DNA of 64,000 bases from Drosophila persimilis (Eukaryota; Arthropoda; Insecta; Diptera; Drosophilidae). Location of the stretch: the NCBI RefSeq assembly GCF_003286085.1, contig NW_020825298.1, positions 5,270,001 to 5,334,000 on the forward strand, in the 5' to 3' direction. This document shows positions 25,668 to 36,800 of the stretch, piece by piece; position 1 is the stretch's first letter; the number at the start of each line of letters is the position of its first letter. The notes beneath the pieces were generated by a model, which did not search any database, was not told the origin of the DNA, and worked only from the letters and a program-made list of their open reading frames with translations. Made by a program: the position numbers and the translations under genes.

Positions 25668-25832
25668 TTATCTGCCTGAAGCACTGTCTCCAGCTCCACC
25701 TCTGGGGCTCTTCTTGGCCGTTTCTTTGCCATCTTCATCTATTGCCTTCAATTTCTTGCTGGCCTTTTGTAATTTTTTTTCATACTCTTTCAAGGGCGAG
25801 TAATGGAAGATTTCGTGGCAGGGTAAAGTCTT
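25668..25832 (-). pseudogene. Coding remnant or terminal exon of an unrecognised Lys-rich protein
   Basis: Read on the minus strand, a TTTTAG acceptor-like site is followed by about 54 codons, beginning KTLPCHEIFHYSPLKEYEKK and continuing with a run rich in Lys, Ala and Glu to a stop at 25668-25670. The amphipathic, charged sequence and codon use look like a true protein C-terminus. Further upstream (to 26133) other frames give protein-like stretches broken by stops. So this is either the last exon of a gene whose other exons I cannot place, or part of a decayed gene. I do not recognise the family. Confidence 0.4.
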
Positions 25833-25839
25833 CTAAAAC

Positions 25840-28800
25840 TATTGCGACTTTAAGATCTACAAGCCCCACACAACGCTCGTGTTTTTGAGTTGGAAACCCC
25901 AATAATATATTGTCCAGCATACTCCCAATTCTTTATCTAGTAATTTCCATTTGAAATTCTTCTAGCCATCCCTTATGTGTACCCCAATCCACTGAACATC
26001 CATCTACTATTTCCAATGCATGTAATATTTTTCCATACATTATATGCCCTAATCTGCTAAGCATCCATATATTATTCGCCCCACCCCAAGGGTATTCCAA
26101 ACTTCGGCCAACCGCATCGAAACTCCTCCCCACTTACTATCTTTTTTTTGGTATTTGTCCGACTTATCGCAAGTTTTCCATTATAAAATTAGGTCAGCTG
26201 CAAAAATAACTCAACTCAACTATTTTACCAGTCGGTTTTCCTTTTTTTTTTCTACATTACATATATAAGTTTTTTTTTTGCTGCTGCGGTCGCCAGACAA
26301 ATATTTAGTTGGCGGGGGGTGGGGGGCAAGGAAACGGGATCCGGAAAATGGAAAAAATGCTAATTTGTCAGTTTTACGCTGACATTGGTCCGAGTCGGAG
26401 TCCGAGTGGGATAGGACTCCCGGGTCTCCAAAGGGACTGCCAAAGGAGGATGCCATCCTCAGGGCCAGGGCCATTTGTTGTTGTTGTCACCCAATGCCAT
26501 GCCCATTCCATTCCCGTTTTTGGGTGGGGTTCCTTTGGTCTGTTGTCATAAAAATTGTTTCCATTACATTATGCTGATTTCGTGCATTTATTCGGGCCGA
26601 CTGCCTGGCATGCCTCTTGGAGGGTATCTGCTTTGTGGCAACTTAATTTCCATTTTTTTTTTTTGTAGATTCCGCTCTGGCCAGGCCAACTCCCATTCGT
26701 GTGTGTCCACTGTAGCCCGTGTGTTTGTGTACTCTGACCAAAAAGCAATTTCTATTTTCCTCATATCGGACAGAGGAAAGTTCAGTTCAGATAGCGGGAG
26801 AAAGAAACCCCTGGCCAAGCAATATAAATACGTTTTCTTTAAGCTTTTCATATTTTCCACTTGGACATGGATACCCTCTGATAGTTTATCCTGCTTGTCG
26901 ATAATGGAGTGGTTTTTATACAGGTACAAATATGGCCAGCTAAGCAATTGATTTGATTTGATTTAAGTGGCGGCCACTTATTTTTTGGTCAATGAATTTC
27001 CCAGAAAAAAATAATACAATTCTCCGAATAAATATCAAAAATCAGGGACGTATCTATAATTAAGATCTGTTGAAAATAAAAGAAATTGGCGCATAGAGAC
27101 GTTAAAATATTATAAATAAACATTTTATGGGTCTTAAAATATTCCAAATAAATTTATAAAATTTTATAAGTTTGTGTTCTGTTTCTACAAATATTAATTA
27201 TTCATGTTAAAAATATTGTTTATTTTTTTCAGGGCAAATAAAACTCTGGTCTTTCTGGGATACCTTTGAAATCTATGGAACCAAGATATTAAAGGCAAAA
27301 AGGAGCTTGAAATATTCCTAATAAATTCTGTAAAAATGTAGCTGTAACCCCTTCGCACCGTTCAACCAGATTTTCCTTCATTGAAGTTTTTCCATACACA
27401 CCTCTATCTTCAAAAGGACACATCGAACCGAACTCATCAACCGCCAGTCAAATAACCAGAGAGGAGCTACACGAGCAGCAACAACTAGGCGACGCGGACA
27501 GGCGACAGCCGAAGGACGCGCGACATGTCAATGCAACAGCCACAACAACAGTAACAATAACCGTTAGAAGAAGGGGAAACAGAGAGCCAACCACCAAGGA
27601 CCGACGTCTTAGATACTCAGACATGGGTACGCCTGAGAGATACGAAAATGGGGTGAGGCATTGTAAATGTGTAAATAGTCATCAGATTTGGTTTAAATTG
27701 GTCTAGATTAATATCAGAGATCACTAATACGAGGTTACAAAAATTTTAAGTAGAAAAAATACATCTATACCTTGTTTTGAAGAGGTGTCCTGGAACAGGA
27801 TATACTTCTATGAGCAATATTTTTGAAAAAAATTGTTTTAAAACTCTCATTAATTTTCTTTTATAATAAAAATTGAAAATAAAAATCATTTGGAACACAT
27901 TTCCTGAATTATCTTCTAAATCATACTATAAAGTTTTCGTATATGTACATATATCGTTTCCTGAACCTCTTTTTGGACCTTATGAGACCTATTTATATAC
28001 CCAGCTGCCACCTACACAAATACTACTAGGTATATGCCCAAAAGACGAGTGACCTCAAGGGTATTATAGAGCTAGCTTTAAAATTAAGGTATAACCAAAC
28101 GGAAGAACAAAAGAACTTGTTACAATCTTATCATCCCGATCAAGAAAAATCCTTGTTGTGTCGGAGAGTGTGCTGTTCTGCGTTGAAAAATCGTAGTACT
28201 CTACCTGCCAGGGTAAACAACAAGAACAAAAAAAAAAAAATGTCACTTTACGCTGATTGCATCAATTGAAGCTCCACTGTGGCGCACGTCCATTCATCAT
28301 CCGGTTGCTTCATCAACATGAGATGACATGACAGCGTCGGTTGGGACGGCCCTTTTCCCGCTTCTTCGAGTCCGCTCCCCGCCCCCTTCCCTAGATCCAC
28401 GCATGGCCCAACTAAACGAAGGTTGCAGCCAAGGCCTGTTCGAATAAGGTGGGGCGATCTCAGGCGGCTAACCACCAAGGCAGATCGGATAAGGAAAGGG
28501 ACAGAGGAACAGCTTGGGTACGGCGTAAATGCCTCACCTTACAAAAAATGCACCCTGGCTTCTACCAACTAAAAAAAAAGTAAAAGAGAAATAAGAAAAG
28601 AGGGGGACAGGGAGTGGGAGTGGGCGTGGGCGTGGGCAAAAGTTTTCAACTTCATTTCGTGCTTGGGATGGACCGAGCGTTCGGGGGGAGGGGGTAAGGG
28701 GGGGGGGGGGGGGGCACACACAAAGAAAAATAACGGATTCTTGGGCAAACAGAGGACTAAACGAATTTCGAAAATAAAATTACAACTTTTTCGTCCTGGA

Positions 28801-30258
28801 CCGAAAGGGTGCGAGAGAATTTCAGTTCGTTTGCTGGTTTCCCCTCGTCCACCGACCGAAAAATAGAAGGAATCCTGAAATTAGTGCCCAAATGAATGGC
28901 GGCAGCGGATGCGCGCACGTCTCACTCGTGCCTCGTTCCCACTCCCCTTCTCTATTTGTGTGACCATGGGTGTCAGTTCCTCTCAAAAGCTGGTTGGTAC
29001 ACGATGGGTTTTTTGCCGATGGTTCAGGCATCGGCACCAAGGCGATTCCGATTGCATAAACTCCAGACTATTCCATCAGTTCCATCTATTAGTTAATGAA
29101 AAACATGCCCTAGAAAAAGGTATCGTGTGGGCACACCTTAAGGCGGAGTGAGAGCGACTGAGATTGGCCCGAGATTTTTTTTGTGAAGCTAATTCCTGCA
29201 TTACGATTCGTTAGAGCGGACTTTGGTGCAGGCTTTCAGACCAACAACAACACCAACAATTGGCCAAAAGTAATCAGGCAGGCGAAAATGAATGTGCCGG
29301 GAGTGGGCTAGCAAGCTCCTTTGCCCAGGGTCGTGATCCTGTTCGTTAGGGATGGCAAAATCTATCGATATTGAACGGATTTATAGATAAAAACTCCCCT
29401 AGGAACCTACAAAATACTTTTTTGTGCCAAATTAGATGCCCTTACAGCTTTGAGCATCTAAACGGCACACCCTTAACCGATCCTGTAGCCTGTGAGAGAT
29501 CTTCCCAGTTCTTCCTTTGGCCCCGCATGTGGGCCCATCTCTAATTAGCAGTCGAAAAGTTGAGCAGCTTAATTGCTTTCATTTGGCCTGGGCAACGACG
29601 CATCAATATGACGCTGATTTTTAATACAGTCGAGAAGGATACCTACCCTAAGGACAGCGGCAGGGGAGGGGAGGAGTACACAAAAGTACAGACGAGAGGG
29701 TGGAGCAGTGGAGAGGACACCGTCGCTTTGATGGCTAGGAAGAAATTTTCCAGTGCACTTCACTTGGCAAACAATGATGCAAGAAATTGATTTTCAACAA
29801 GCTCAAGCTCAAGTGCGCTTCAACCAGCCACGCCCACACAAATGCAGCCCCATACACCCCCCCACCACCCCCCGCACCACCCGCTCTGTGTACATTTGGC
29901 ACTTGGGGGCGATGGCGGCAAAAGGCGGCTCCCTGACTCGTCTGACTTGATGATGAAACGTTGTCTAAGACAATTGCTTTTTGGTCCAAAGTGCAAGAAA
30001 TAGATAAAATTAGTGAGGGGCGTGGCAGGGCAGCAGGGCTGTCCCAAGTGCTCCTTGACAATTGGAATGGAATGGAAAAAGGAGCAGCTCTCTGTCTATC
30101 CTTCGAGTGGTGCTGCAATCTCGGTCTCAAGCCAAATCCCCCAAGGGCCGAAATGAGAAAATCTTTTTTACGATTATTTTCCAAATTTGATTCATTTTCT
30201 TTAAGGCGGCAAGAAATTAGCAAAATGCTTCATGTGTGGCCGGCTCAAGGGACTCCCC
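25840..30258. other. Non-coding stretch
   Basis: Mostly AT-rich spacer with G-rich runs (about 28696-28714) and poly-T tracts. Nothing I can support as a gene. Open frames here are under 165 codons and paired with antisense frames. Confidence 0.5.
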
Positions 30259-30394
30259 TTAGGTCTTGGCCTGGGACTCTTTGGGAGATTGTGGATTGGG
30301 GTCGAGGATCCAGTCGGGATCGTTAGGGGCTGGCCCCTTATATTTGGCCTTCTGGTAGGGTACCTTCTTCTTCAGAAAGAGGGCAATCGCCGTG
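30259..30394 (-). CDS. Probable terminal exon of an unrecognised protein
   Basis: On the minus strand a good acceptor (CTTTTTCCAG) is followed by one leftover base and 44 codons plus stop. The peptide runs TAIALFLKKKVPYQKAKYKG and then PAPNDPDWILDPNPQSP. The start looks like the end of a membrane helix followed by a basic flank, and the Pro/Asp/Asn-rich tail is clearly protein-like. Codons mostly end in C or G, unlike the surroundings. The upstream exon must end with two bases of a codon and lie at higher coordinates. I did not find it nearby, so this may be a gene with a large intron or an orphaned remnant. Confidence 0.45.
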
Positions 30395-32410
30395 CTGGAA
30401 AAAGGGAAACTAGAACAAGAACTCTGGATTTCCATAGCTTTAGAACCGATGTACATACGAATACATTCCATGTGTGTATATGCGTGTGTGTTTCGCATTT
30501 AGTTTAATTGGATTTTTCCACATTTGTTGTTTCTGCGTGGCTTCCAATTTTCCGCCTCGTCAGGATTCTTTGGACTGCCCCTGCCTCCGCCTCCGCCTCC
30601 GGCCCCGCCCCCTTGTTTGTTCTTTGAGGAGCTGCATTTGCATAATGTGCAATTATTTATAAAAAAAACTTCTGTCTCGCTCTCTGCACTGCCTGCTCTC
30701 TCTCTTTCTGGCATTTACACAACTGCAACCCCTCTGGCGATGTTAATTAAAAATTATTGTAATTTTTCAACGCGAAATTATGTTCGAGCACTCGGCCCTG
30801 GCTCGGCATTTATTTATTGAAAGTGCACTTTTCTACCACGCAAGAAAAACAAAGCCACATGCCAGAGGTGCTGCTACCACACATTAAAATACCTCTAAAA
30901 TGGTATAAAATGGTATAAAACGGATGAAAATCCGCATGAAATGTGCTCCAGGAAGAGAGAGAGATAGAGAAGGACTAAGGTTTTGATCCCGAAGAATAGA
31001 TCCCCAACCATAGAAGAAGGGGATCTGATTCAGAGATCATCTGATCAATCAGTATCTCTTTAAAATGAAAATCGATGGTATATTCTGGACCTCAGGCAAT
31101 TACTTGGAGACATAATGGATTCTCAATTGAAGGAGCTAAATAGTCTGAAGGGAGGGGAGCACTGCGACGTATTGGGGCATAGACGGGGGCCAGATCCTGC
31201 ACAGGAGAAGCGCTAAATTTGTGAGGCATTCCAGCCTAATTTATTGTAGGATAAAATATGTGAAAAATAGACTACTTTGAAGGGTATTGAAAACATTTAT
31301 TGGAATAAATATTAGTTCCTTCTTCGCAAGCTTTTGGGAGTCTTTGATATACAAAAATATGGCAAAAAAACATTTTACTTTGGCTTGAATTTCTTTCCAG
31401 TATCAGAGATGGGGAGATCCTTAAGAGTCATTATTTCATTGGTTAGAATTTTATATTCTGTGGTACATAGGAACTCCTGGCTTCCTAGCCAGCTGCCTTC
31501 GCTACGATCGGTATTTGCTATTAAAAATCATACATAAAATGAAACACCACCTCCCTGAATAGAAAAGATATTAAAGAACGAATCCTGGATACATATTTCA
31601 GCCCCTGAAATGGCCTGACGTACTAGAGCCCAGGACTTCGCATGACATGCCAAAAAACATAGACTTAAATGACAGGCCAAAGCCTTGAAATGCCATCAAA
31701 TTACAAACCCAACGAAAAGCTAGGAATTATCCATTTTCATATGGTGGAGAAAGCCAGCAAAATGTGCCGACAATCCACTTTGATCTGCCATAAATCTGAT
31801 CAATTTTCAAACTTTAAACCCTAGAAATGGATGCTGTGGCCTCTTGTAGATCCCGCACCGGGCGGCCACTAATTAAAGGAGTCTGTGGGCTGTGGGAGTC
31901 TCGATTGTGCTCCAGGTGGCTGCTTTATGTCGGAAGCATTTTCGAATGCTTCAGAAAATATACACAAAAGCCTGCAGGGCAACAAAGGGTGCACACATCC
32001 ACATCCACATCCACTGGCACATTTGCATCCACACTCTCGTTTATGGAAATTGTCATTATACAATGGAGCCGTGAATAATAGGCCCGACCCAGATGAGGTG
32101 CATTAACCAAATGAACCGCATCGCAAGCAATAACAATAACACACACACACACGTAAAACATCCGCCCAGAGATACACATCGGGCCCGCACACAGATACAG
32201 CATTATATCCAGCATCTTGTATCAACAGCCGCCCACACGGCGTATGCGTAATGCGAGCCTTCTGAAAGGAAAGGGGGCGGGTGCACCCCCGAGAGATGGG
32301 AGAGAAGAAGTGAGGGATATTAAAACATTTGCTAATCGAATAAACCAAAGAGAGACATTCAGTGTTTTATTAACTACTTTAAAAACAAAAATACACTCCA
32401 CTTACGAGAA
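30395..32410. other. Non-coding stretch
   Basis: No supported gene. A short minus-strand window at about 31113-31203 is open, has splice-like borders and a protein-like Pro-rich reading (DLAPVYAPIRRSAPLPSDY), but its phase does not join the exon at 30259. Confidence 0.5.
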
Positions 32411-32659
32411 CTAGTGAGCCAGAAAGCATCGGCAATCGGTGCCCAATTGATGCTCCCTGCAGTCGTAGTGCATGCCCTTTGGGCAGCTGCGCTTGATCCT
32501 TTGAAGATGGACAGGCTTGCACTCGCACAGCTTCTCGTCCTTCGTGTGGACGCATCTGAGCAGCGTGCTGCCCGGGCATGTGCTCGGCCCATACCGCCTT
32601 ATGCCGCTCCCCGCGGAGCAGCACAAGATGATGATAAGCCACACAACAACCGAATGCAT
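32411..32659 (-). CDS. Small secreted cysteine-rich protein, 82 aa, two-fold Cys repeat
   Basis: Predicted 82-residue secreted protein. The chosen start, ATG at 32659, gives an N-terminal hydrophobic signal (HSVVVWLIIILCCSAGSG); the longer frame upstream would bury it. The mature part has eight cysteines spaced C-x7-C-x8-C-x-C-x11-C-x7-C-x8-C-x-C. The four-cysteine pattern C-x7-C-x8-C-x-C therefore occurs twice exactly, in CPGSTLLRC...CEC and CPKGMHYDC...CRC. This implies an internal duplication and probably four disulphides. I do not recognise the family. Secreted Cys-rich peptides in flies serve as protease inhibitors, antimicrobial peptides or seminal-fluid proteins, and nothing here separates these. 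It appears intronless, and codon use is C/G-ended. Confidence 0.75.
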   Translation of the reverse strand: MHSVVVWLIIILCCSAGSGIRRYGPSTCPGSTLLRCVHTKDEKLCECKPVHLQRIKRSCPKGMHYDCREHQLGTDCRCFLAH

Positions 32660-33668
32660 TTCCCTCAACGATAATGGAAACACTGAAGTGCGAATCCGGC
32701 CAGACGGGGGCCCCCGTCTAATCCGCAACGAATTCAACCTCAAATGTGGCAAATGGGTGGAATTCCTGAATGTAGCTTAAAGCGGAAAGAGCTGGGCCCA
32801 AAAGCCAAATTGGGCATGGGGGATTTCTTCTACACTTGACAAATATTTGGAGTCCTCCGAGTCCTCCTAGCCCTCCCAGTCCTCCATTTCAGACCAACAA
32901 AGGCAGGCTTCTGTCTCTCTTTCTATGTATATTTTCTGCGAGTGTAACAAGCCAAGACCAATTAGTCCCGGCCGCCTGGCCTCTAGTTGGAAAATGAATA
33001 CGCAAAAGCCTTGCAGATCGGTTCTGGCGTTGGGGTTGGGTCTGGGCCGGGGTTGCACTCGTTGCTGGTCAGATTGGGACATGCACAAATCGCATTTGAT
33101 TCAATTGAAGCTCAAAATTATTGATTGAAAGGCAGCAGCACCAACCGCAACGGAGTTTTCTTTCTGGCGGCTGCGGAAAATTGCTCGTTTGCACATGAGC
33201 TCAGCTGAAAATTGCAACGCGAGACACGTAGAAACGAACCCTGGCCAAATGATTGGCCGTGTCAGAAAAACTTATCACGAATCTCCGGAACGTCCGTTTC
33301 TGCTTTTCTCTCTCTCTCTCTCTCTTGCTTTCCCCCTGCCAGGGCTGTTTATCAGACGAACTCTGCGTTTTCAATTACGCTGCAAGGATAATATGCCATA
33401 AACCAGAAACAGAGAGAACTTTGGCCCCATCTCTCGTGAAGTCTTCTGGAATTGACTGCCAGTTGAAGCGGTTATGGAGAGCAATCAAATAAAATCACAA
33501 AAAGTAGATGGATACCACAAAACTCTTTAAATAAAGTCTAGCAGAATAGTCTTGGGATAGAAGAGGGAAATATATGCTTGGGAGGGAAATATATACATAC
33601 TTCTTTGGTCCTCAAAGATGTTCGATTTTTTTTAAGGGTATTTTTTTTGGAATTTGGAAACTTTACAG

Positions 33669-33808
33669 ATCCCACATTGTAGAGCCAATCGCAGCCACTC
33701 GACCCACGTGTGGTACACGCCTCCTTCTATGCCCAGCAATGGGAACGATCCACCGCCTAAGCCAGGCTCCTCTTGGAATTCCAAAGACTCCCAAGTCCTC
33801 ATTGGATT
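33669..33808 (+). CDS. Possible internal exon of an unrecognised gene
   Basis: A CTTTACAG acceptor is followed by an open frame of 46 codons ending at a consensus GTAAGT donor. The peptide includes HSTHVWYTPPSMPSNGNDPP and then KPGSSWNSKDSQVLIG. The Pro/Ser/Asn-rich sequence resembles a disordered or linker part of a larger protein. No partner exon with matching phase was found, so it may be an exon of a long-intron gene spanning this region, or coincidence. Confidence 0.3.
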
Positions 33809-36800
33809 GTAAGTTACTTGTTAAATTCAATTGATCTTCGTTGAACTGCTTTAGATAACGCCTTTTAAGACCAAACCAAACGAAAAATAAACCCCCGTCA
33901 TTACATCAAGTTCAAATCCATTTAGAGTCTTGAAAATCTCTCGAAAGTTGCTCACAATGGCATCGTTAATGGATCAATGGCTGCAATCAGCATCCCCATC
34001 CAGCAATCAATACCCGATGACTCCGATTGCAGGCAATCCCAGCTAAACCACAAACGGAGGCCACTCGACAGTCATCAAAGCTGTTATCTAATGGAATTCT
34101 TCAACTTCTGACCACCAGACGCACTCCACAGGGGCGGGGGGAATGGGGTGCAAGGGGTGCAGGGGGTGGCATGGACGCTGCACAGCTTGGGCCATAATTA
34201 AACACGAAACGCATTATGGCGCTCTAACAGCTAATGATGGCGGGGTTGGAGGGCGGAGAGAAGCCAATTTGCATTTTTATACCAAGGACTCAGAGGGCGA
34301 ATGAGGGGTGCATTCCAGCAGGAGTTATACCGAAACTTAGCCCACAATAAGGACTATTATTGCTTGTTTTATTTGGGTTTTTTCTCTATAAATTCCCACC
34401 ATATTTACTATATTTATCGGCTCTAGAATATAGCATCGATAGTCCCTTTCCGCCTGGACTGCAGCCTGCAATGGAATTGAAAATTAAGTCATTAAACTGG
34501 GTGGGAGTCCAGGCCAGCAGGAAGGAGATTAATGATTCTCAAAAGGAGGGAGATGGACAGCTGGACAGCTGGACAGAGAGATCTGTGTGGTGTCTGGTTG
34601 GGGGTGAGAATTTCCATGCAATTATTTCCATATCAACTTGAATGCTCCGTGAAAAGTCGCGCGCGGCGGAGAGCAATGAAAAACCGATTTGTTGCTGTGA
34701 CAATTGTAATTTTTCACTCGCTTGATTTCATTGTTTGAGGGAAACTGATGCTGCCACAGCCAACAGGACCACTTCCTCATCGGTGGCTTTCCGCGGCTCC
34801 GCAGATAATCAGAGGTTCGTTTCCTTCGGCTGTCCCTCCAGAGCCCCTGGTTCTTTTCGTTGTGCATTTCATTTAAATGATTACGGTTTTTCATTTTCCC
34901 TTTTGCCCATTTATTTCCCCTCTCTGTGTGTTTTCTTTCTTTGTTTTTCTTTGCGACCGCCTGGCGACGCATCACGTGGAGGCATACATTTTTCATTGGC
35001 CGTCTTTTGGGTATATTTTTGGCACTCCATTGGCAGGGTTCCTGGGGATGACCAATTGGTTTTATGGGGCGCCCATCCTCCACACTTTATGCCTCCCGTT
35101 TGCCTGTTTACGAGCCTTTTCTTTCCACTTCATTTTGTTAATCAATTTGTCTGTTGGTGGCTGACTAAAACAACATTCGCCTGCCCTCAAATGAAAGGGA
35201 AAAAGGCTGGGTTCCCCCCACAGAAGATAACTCAAACACAAAACTCTTTGTTTAAAGTAAAAGTTTCGAGTTAAATTTACAAAGTACTATTCTCCATAAA
35301 AGACAAAGGCACTGTTGGATATTATTTTAAAAATAATGATGCTGCTCGGAGCAGCTTTAGAAATGTAAAGATACTTTTGTGCCGAAGCTATCTAGTTTCA
35401 GAGTCTTTTTTTTTTATAGCAAAAAGGGGAAACTAAAGTTGTTTTATTATGACATTTCTTCGGGTATGGAATTACACTTCAATAAATTCTAAATAATGAT
35501 GGAACTTGCCTCAAAAGTTAAACAAAAAGCTGGAAGGAAATTTAAGGGATCCTTTAGGCCCGTCTACACATATTATTATAACCCAAGTTTAATAAGAGCT
35601 TAATAAGTTGAACTATGTTTAAGCCACAAGTTTGATGGTGGGGAAAACTGTTTTATGCATGCAAAATAGTTGAATAGTTTTTCATTTTGCCACTAAAATT
35701 AGCTCTCCGCAAATTGAATACATCTAACCAGCATGGAAGTATACATATATATATCCTATATGTATATATATATGGTAGCTCATGTAAAAAATAATTCGAG
35801 GATGCGGTCCAGTCCAGCCTCTGCACATGTCAATTATGCAAATTCGTTTTTCGCTTTTATGGCCACCACGAAATGTTCCCGAAAATGTTTTTATAAATTC
35901 ATTAGAAAACTAGTCCTCCACTTCAGCTCTCCCTCTCCCACTCACTCTAGAGCTTTTCCTCTTGGTCACAAAAATGTTTGCCTAATTTGATTTTCTTCTC
36001 AACAAAAAAAAACAAAAAAAAGGGAAAAGGAGAAGCTAAAAAGATAGTTGCAGTTGAGGGAAAACTACAAAATGATAAGTTGAAAGTTTAGTTTGATTAG
36101 GCGGAAGACGAGAGTGTGTGTGTGTGTGTGTGTGCACACGAATAAATGTAAGTAAAATTGAATAAAAACGAAGAGAGAGAGAGAAATATAAATATGGAAA
36201 ATGGTAAATAGCAAGAAGACAGAATATGACACTTTATATCCTGTTTCCCCAGGACATATGCTACACAGCCAGGGCGCAATGATATTCAAGGCAAAGGCTC
36301 ATGGAAAAGGCTTTAAGAAAAAGCCCAGCCCTTATGGCTGGAACCCTCTTTTATATGCCAACTCCTGCTGCCCGAATGCATAGTTTTGTGAGTCGAAAAC
36401 CACCCCAAAATGAGCCTTGGGTTCTTTTATTAAGCCCGATCTAAATCGGTCAAGTTTTGCATCCTAAATATTCCAAAAATTTCAATTATTTAAACACCAT
36501 CAGCATGCGCAAATAATGAATTAAATTTCAAATAAATTTCAATTACCAAAAAAGAGAAGAAAAAAAACAGCGACACCACAGCGTTGCAGGCCACCGACAT
36601 GAAACAAAAATACTCTGCAAATGCAACATTTTTAAAATAGTATCTTTTGCCCCTTCCCCTCCCCCCACCATGCCATTTGGCGGTCCCAGAAGCCAGAAGC
36701 CCAGAACCCATCCAGAAAGAGAGTGCGGTCCCACTGATGGGGCATAGAGTAATATTTATTATCACAAAACATTTGTGCAAATGTCCTTCTCGCATAAGCA

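Noticed and set aside
31113..31203. Minus-strand exon-like window with Pro-rich reading
   Set aside because: Phase mismatch with the exon at 30259 and no other partner; kept only as a note.
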